Origin: Tetmemena sp. SeJ-2015
Taxonomy: Eukaryota; Ciliophora; Spirotrichea; Sporadotrichida; Oxytrichidae
Assembly (NCBI GenBank): GCA_027382625.1
Contig: JAJKFJ010020849.1
Coordinates: 17,642 to 81,641 of the forward strand
Length of the DNA stretch: 64,000 nt
Direction: 5' to 3'
Shown here: one piece after another, positions 58,561-64,000 of the stretch
Layout of the letters: each line of letters starts with the position of its first letter
How positions within the stretch are numbered: position 1 is the first letter of the stretch
Program-made: the position numbers and the translations under genes
Notes under the pieces: generated by a model
Databases searched by the model: none
Seen by the model: the letters and a program-made list of their open reading frames with translations, nothing else
Told to the model about the DNA's origin: nothing

Positions 58561-58745
58561 TCCTTTCCTCTTGGTGAATTCTTCGAGTATTTTAGAGAGT
58601 TGTAATACTGTAAATGTGTATATTTCTCGCCGAGACCGGTAGATAAGAAATTCTCTGCAACTTAAGAAGGCAAATAAAATAGACATGTGAAAAGGATTAG
58701 ATCCAACCCTACTAAAAAAAAAATGCAAGAAAGATAAAATATAAT

Positions 58746-61606
58746 TCAAAATAAAAGCTCTTCATGTAACGTTAAGATATTTATTTGCAAAGTTTGACCC
58801 CAAAAAATAAGATTATGCTTTTTGCCAACATAAAAAGTTAATAAGACCTTGCTTGTTTAAAACTTAATTACTTTCAAATTGAATTTTAAATAAATGATAG
58901 TCCTGTTTGGAGATGAGAATACTTGCTTGAATGGATTATCTGGGTCTTATTCTTCATAGCAGGTTTAATGATATTAGCTTCTTTCGGCATGCTGAGATAT
59001 ATTTCTCTTTTAGAAAAATGGCTTGTTAGCAAGAGAAGTAGCATCAGTTTAATTATCTGGCTTTTGCTGCGCTTTAGGGCTCTATCCATTGTTCAAGAAT
59101 CTTCATTCATGTCTATTCCGGACATCAACTCATCGTTTATACTTTTATATACTTAGTGTCTACCCAGTTGTTGGGCGTGGTAGTCCCTACTTATCCAATC
59201 AGACTGCTCTAATTTAGCTACTATTAATTTTAAAGCTAATATTCTTGGTTTAATAAAGTTGCTAAAATTATATTCTTCATAAAGTTAAGATTTTTATTTG
59301 TTAAAACTATTGTAGTTCACTTCCCATCTTTTCACTGATGACTTGGCTTCTCTTGCCTGTGGAGCTCACATTATTCTTTAGAACAATGTAGACTACCTAT
59401 GTGTTTCCACTTTACTCAAATCTTGGTTCATCAAGTTAACCAAATAAATGTTTAAGTTCCTCTAACTCTATCCCATATTTTAGCAGATAAAAAAGGTTAA
59501 GTTAGATTTGAAATTTTCGAGCATGCTTGGGTTAGACTTAGAATCAAGTCTTTAAAGAGATTTGTTAGAGCGCACCTTAGAAGTTTGATTAGGATCATCT
59601 TTGACCACTTGCAAAAGCTTTGATGACTCTTGTCTAAGTTGCGTCCCATGCCCTGACTAATTCTCATCTATAAACTTCAGAGACTTCCTCTTATTGATAA
59701 AATTATATATTTATAAGTGTCTATAATATTTAATTTCAATTATCATATAATCATGCCTCTTCTTTTAGGAGAGTATCCTTGCCCTGAAAATGTGTATTTC
59801 TAGAGCTCTTAGTTTAATTAATCCATGATCTCATCAGCTGCATTAAAGCTCTTTCGATCTCTCTTTACATTATAATAACAAAGTATGTCTTTATTATAAT
59901 AAGTTTGTAATTTGATTTTAAGAATATTTTTAGACTCTCTTCTTGACTCCTAACGACTGCTGGTCAAATTATCAACCTAGATAGCAGTTTTTAAATCTAT
60001 CTATCAACATTAAGAAAAAGTTTTGTTCTTTCCAAAATTAACTATGTTCAAACTATCTGGAGGAGCTATAATAAGTTTGGGGTCTGTATTCGAAATAGTG
60101 AAATATGTATTATTTATAGATAAGATTTATTTTCGTGCAAGTATATTAAGAAGTGAGATCCTGGTATCTCTTGTAACTGATTAAATTCTGTCGTTTTTCT
60201 TGCTTGACCTGTTCAATTTATTTCTCAAAATTAATCCTTAGTTTCAGAAATTCGTTTACTGGCACTTAGTTGTACTTTAGCAAGTATCCATGATCTAATT
60301 AAATAAGAAATTAATGATCTTAGCTCTAGGATGTCAGAGCTCTTTGGTTTGACTCCGGTCTTTTAACAGTAGACTTAGAAAAGCTGCTCATTTTTAAATT
60401 AGAAAGAACCTTTTATTTCAAAGCAGAGCTCATCAACTGTTTTACGTCTTATTTTGGAGATTAAGTAGCTGACATTTTACAAAGATGATTGTCGATTAAA
60501 TTTATGTCATAAAGCAATTTTATTTTCATTCATTATTCCTCATAAAAAGGAAGAAATCAATTTGTAATAAGAGTAATCAGATGAATCTCAAAACTGTGCT
60601 TTCTTTCTTAGCTGGCTAGATCTTTTCATCAGACTTATTTTGGTCTTTGCTAAATATTCCAAATATGCCAGACTTGCTAATACTCATAAGATTCTCTGCG
60701 AATTTCTTTCTTCTGTCTTGAGGCTTAACAGGCTGTGGTGATTTTCCCTCCTCTTGATCCTTCTGTTTCTTTAGTTTTTCAATCATGTTTCTTGTCTTTT
60801 GGTAGCTGAAGGTTTACTCATTGTCCTCTTCTTATTCTTGATCACTTTCTAAAGGTGAAGCTTGCTTCTTCTTGCGGCTTCTAGAGGCACTGTTGTATTT
60901 CTTCTTCTTCTTTCTATTTGGGGAATCATCATTACTAGAGATGCTGTTCTTAGAAGAAAGTTCTTGAGAGGAGAATGAGGTGATGGAATCCTCATCATCA
61001 CTCTTGGATCTGTGACTCTACCGCTATCTCTTTGTGAAATGGAATCCTCCTCTGTTCTGCTGTCTCTTTGAAGCCATCGATCTGTTTCTATCAAGCCCTC
61101 TAAATGAATGCTTAAGATTAGGAATATGTAGTTATTTGAATGCTTGTCTCCATAGACTGAGGCCTTCAAGGCTTCTTATCTCTAGATGACTGATCTCTGC
61201 TAGCTTTCTATGTATCTCTTTATCCTGAGTTCATCTAACTACTTGCTTCTCTTTTCATTCATTTTCCTCTTTTTTTACACTTCTTACTTCAGTGAGTTTA
61301 TTAGACTCTCGAAGTCCTTCAATTTATTTTGCAGATACGATGCATACTCAATCAATTAACTATCTTCTTCTTACACTTCCTATCGTCAAATTACTTCATT
61401 CAGAATATAAGTGGAAAAATTATTAAAAAAAGAACGAACTATCGTTTGATAAATGTCAAAACATAAAAAGTACGCACTTTAAAATCTTAATCCACTTTCC
61501 AAATAATTCTTAGTTAAGAAATTAATCTATAAATTCTGTTTTAGCTCAATTCTAATGATCTTCGAATCGCCTAGTAGCGAGCAAACTGAATATACTTCTC
61601 ATCCAT
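58746..61606 (-). CDS. coiled-coil / basic disordered protein
   Basis: ATG 61606-61604 gives MDEKYIQFARYQAIRRSLE. After an insert, a coiled coil follows (FESLINSLKQEVQKVKEEN), then HLEIRSLEGLSLWRQAFK and a Ser/Arg/Lys-rich region (QSHRSKSDDEDSITSFSSQ, DDSPNRKKKKYNSASRSRK) recalling SR-like proteins. A helix MIEKLKKQKDQEEGKSPQ and further blocks follow (LISYKRYQDLTSQYTCTK, RDRKSFNAADEIMDQLN, VKDDPNQTSKVRSNKSLQ, YGIELEELKHLFGQLDEP). The last block, DNPFKQVFSSPNRTIIY, leads to TGA 58748-58746. Many frame changes indicate IESs. No domain is recognised; a nuclear role is a guess from the RS-rich part. Confidence 0.5.
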
Positions 61607-64000
61607 AATTTAAGTTAAACATTAACTTATTTAAGATCTCAAAAATGATAGAATCAAGAGATCTCTCCAAAAGCATTTCGATCTAGTTACTTGCAGATAT
61701 ATTTTTTGATTACTCTAACTCCTCATCTAACAGAAAAATCATGATCTCCATTTCTTCTTCTATTCTTTGATGCATAATCATGTCCAGTTTCTCATTTAAG
61801 CTTAAAGGCAACCATAAACTCATTCTATATTCCGAGTCATCAAAAATCTCTTAATGAAGACGCTTGAATACTTCAAACTTAGAATTATTCTTCCCTTTCT
61901 TGTTCATTCTTTCTATTATCTTCAACCGATCCTAAGCTTAAAACATAAGATGACATTATAAAAGCTAGACCACCAATCATAAGTTTGAACATCGACTTGA
62001 GCATGTCTATATACTCTTTTCTATTGAGCGTAACTGTTTTCTTTAAGCCAGATTGCATTCTCCTATCTTTCTTGGTGCTTTCACCTCCTCTTGGAACTTC
62101 GAAATGCCTCTTTTTAATTTGGTTCCACACATATAGCATGACCTTGCTATTGAAATACTTATCCCTGATAGTTTAAAGTTCTTGAGATGACAGATTAAGT
62201 TCTATATTGTTAGACGAAGGAGTTCTAGTAGGTGTTTTTGAATTGCTGTTCCCCTACCTTTTGCTCTCTGCCTTCTCTTCTTCTTGTGCATGTTTCTTTT
62301 GCTCAAGCTTTTCTTAAATTTCTGTATCGACTATACAATAATTTTATTAGACAAAAAAATAAAGTTGACATCAAGTGATCCTTACTCTTTTCTTGAATTC
62401 GAGCCATTATAAATTTGATGTCATCCCTTTTAAATTTAGGAGTGTGGCCTATGAAGTTGAAATAGTTCTCACTGAAAACTAGTTTATTCCAGAGCCTCAC
62501 TCTATCTAGCGAGTTGAAGATTTCAAACCAGAGCATGTACCTATAAGCAAATTAAGTTATAACTCTATCTTACTTGTCTTCTACTGAAAATACTTAAGTC
62601 CACAGGTGATGCTAGAACTTAGTGACTTTATTAAATTTGGAAGAGAAGAGCTGACTGCACACTACGAATTTAAACTGGATATTTTAAGTAGTCTCATTAT
62701 CTAAATTCCAATCTTCGCCCTTTGCAAGTCCATTAATCATTCTAAATAAAGTGATACCAGGATCTTGTGGGTTATCTCCTATGATTTTGATCATCTTCTC
62801 AAAGTCAAGAGCCTTCCAAATATCATATTTAAGGTATGGCTATCCTTCCTCGCATCTCTGGCGAATAAATTTAAGTCTCTAAATAGCGTATCTTTTATTG
62901 ATAACGAGAAACTCCTTTTGAAATTGATTGAGTTGCTCTGGATCTACACTTTCGAATTTCTAAGTGAAAATCGTATCATCGTTTTGTAGGTCATATATCG
63001 ATATGCGATTTTAAGAAAGCTTTTTCAAACTCTCTTCTAGGTAGAAAAGCCAAAAGTTTGCATTAATCACGTCCTGATTTCCATATCCTTGATCTTCAAT
63101 TTTCTTATAGATAGCTATATTTTGCTGTTGTCTATTTGCAAACTGTTCATCACTCTAATGAGTATGCATTCTCTCTGCAAAGTAGGACTTCATTCCCTGT
63201 GAGAACTAGTAATCCTTGAAGTCTGGTCTTCCAAGTCTGGAGAGTATCTGATTCATGTTGGATGCTACCTTCTCTTGCGTCTTCTTCTCCTCCTCCTTGT
63301 TCTGAATTTGCCTATCTTACAAAAATAAACTTCTGCTCCAAATAGTAGTTGCTGTAGGTTATCCGCATTGAAGAACTTAGAATTTTTGCAGCATATCATC
63401 TTGGATAGAAAACTCTTTCGCTTGCTTAACTTTTCTCCCTTGAATAAGTTGTTCTTAATTAAAGATAGGCAATTAAATGTTCTTGAGAATGAGGAAAATG
63501 ACCTTTAAGGAAGGAAACTTTATCTTCTTCCTAGGAGAGCCTTCTAAACTCATTAAAATGAGCAACTATGATAGCGATGAACATATTCAAAACAATTCAC
63601 GAATTAATTAAGCAAAGAATTCAGCAGGGCAATTTTAAAGATTATCTAAAATGAAGAATTATTGGGGGAATAGTCTTCTTACCAGGAAAGAAATAAATAC
63701 ACCCCAGAAATAACCTAATCTGCTTTATACATTTGAGAATAGCTGAAGTCATTCATTATAATTTTGAGCAATTCAATAGCAGACACAAATATTGATCAAA
63801 CTAAGGTAGAGAAGTGCCAAACAAGGTATACCCTGCTACTGCATACCCGAATATTATCTATAGGAGAAAAATAGTAACTTTTAGTATAATCTTACTTGGG
63901 CAAACATTATGACAAAGAATAATATGTCATATTTCGCAGATGCCAATATCTCTGAGAAAGCTGAGAGTTTCTTTGAAAAGGTGAAGAACTGAAGTATCCT
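61599..64000 (-). CDS. polycystin-like cation channel 2, C-terminal half (cut by window edge)
   Basis: From the right edge the minus strand reads S5 (FSEILASAKYDILFFVIMF), an intron, FGYAVAGYTLFGTSLPQFD, the pore-helix region FVSAIELLKIIMNDFSYSQ with MYKADQVISGVY, and S6 VLNMFIAIIVAHFNEFR. The cytosolic tail is helical (EEEKKTQEKVASNMNQILS, IIGDNPQDPGITLFRMING, NYFNFIGHTPKFKRDDIKF). Another hydrophobic stretch (MFKLMIGGLAFIMSSYVLS) precedes DDSEYRMSLWLPLSLNEKL and TGA 61601-61599. A 55-nt intron (about 62,337-62,391) joins MARIQEK to IDTEIQEKLEQ. The S5 region parallels but does not continue the polycystin at 48.4-52.2 kb, so this is a paralogue. Its N-terminal half lies beyond the window or in other MDSs. 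Confidence 0.72.

Noticed and set aside
1..64000. Standard genetic code with massive pseudogenisation
   Set aside because: Conserved families (NDUFA12, H2A, guanylate kinase, SET, Sec6) contain TAG/TAA only where Gln or variable residues are expected and end at TGA. Frame breaks coincide with AT-rich, repeat-flanked inserts or GT-AG introns.
1..64000. Ordinary macronuclear (somatic) chromosome of a ciliate with long chromosomes
   Set aside because: The inverted, pointer-sharing gene pieces and in-frame IES joints show unprocessed germline DNA.
1..64000. tRNA, rRNA, CRISPR arrays, transposase genes or telomeric repeats
   Set aside because: I looked for them and saw none; in particular no C4A4 blocks and no TBE-type transposase motifs were recognised. 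A tRNA or HMM scan would be needed to exclude them fully.
61599..64000. Direct joining of the right-edge polycystin half to the polycystin at 48.4-52.2 kb
   Set aside because: Both pieces contain an S5-like segment with different sequence, and no shared pointer was found between their ends.

Overview
The window reads as germline (micronuclear) DNA of a spirotrich/hypotrich ciliate of the Oxytricha-Stylonychia-Tetmemena kind. Three things support this. (1) TAA and TAG behave as glutamine and only TGA stops: nearly every recognisable protein (kinesin, Sec6, NDUFA12, TBC, SET) runs through in-frame TAA/TAG. (2) Reading frames are interrupted at two levels: ordinary GT-AG introns of about 25-45 nt, and additional AT-rich inserts flanked by short direct repeats (pointers) whose removal with one repeat copy restores the frame. 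These are internal eliminated sequences (IESs). (3) At least two genes are scrambled. Their pieces (MDSs) lie kilobases apart and in opposite orientation, and consecutive pieces share exact pointers that join in frame. The genus is inferred, not proven.

Layout (strand in brackets): 3' end of an unknown gene [-] 0.1-0.26 kb; two tandem aquaporins [+] 0.7-2.35; RAP-like protein [+] 2.4-4.46; RCC1-repeat protein [-] 4.6-7.65; kinesin [+] 7.75-10.8; small mitochondrial-looking protein [-] 10.9-11.4; three uncharacterised genes [+] 11.5-15.5; histone H2A [+] 15.6-16.1; double cyclic-nucleotide-binding protein [+] 16.3-20.4; three long disordered or coiled-coil proteins [-] 20.4-28.5; guanylate kinase with RII-alpha-like N-terminus [-] 28.7-29.6; small unknown [+] 29.7-30.3; 3' MDS of a lipase [+] 30.8-31.08; two-TM protein [+] 31.1-31.4; Q/N-rich protein [+] 31.5-36.5; NDUFA12 [-] 36.7-37.2; SET-domain gene odd-numbered MDSs [+] 37.3-39.6; cysteine-rich membrane protein [-] 39.8-41.65; TBC Rab-GAP [+] 42.0-43.3; 5' part of the lipase [-] 43.37-44.29; even-numbered MDSs of the SET gene [-] 44.46-44.97; exocyst Sec6 [+] 45.1-48.2; polycystin-like channel lacking its pore half [+] 48.4-52.2; TPR tail-anchored protein [+] 52.3-54.65; unknown [-] 54.7-55.9; Ulp1-like protein [-] 56.2-58.6; coiled-coil protein [-] 58.7-61.6; C-terminal half of a second polycystin [-] 61.6-64.0, cut by the window edge.

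The most striking structure is the SET methyltransferase gene. Its pieces alternate strictly between a plus-strand series (37.3-39.6 kb) and a minus-strand series (44.97 down to 44.46 kb), giving the order 1-2-3-4-5-6-7-8-9 with pointers of 11, 9, 9, 5, 4, 13, 7 and 14 nt, every joint in frame. The lipase gene is split by a 12-nt pointer between 43.37 kb (minus) and 30.78 kb (plus). Because TAA/TAG are sense codons, antisense frames of Q-rich genes stay open and easily mislead; several long open frames were rejected for that reason. Gene ends given as approximate are those where an MDS edge, IES or missing remote MDS hides the true start or stop.
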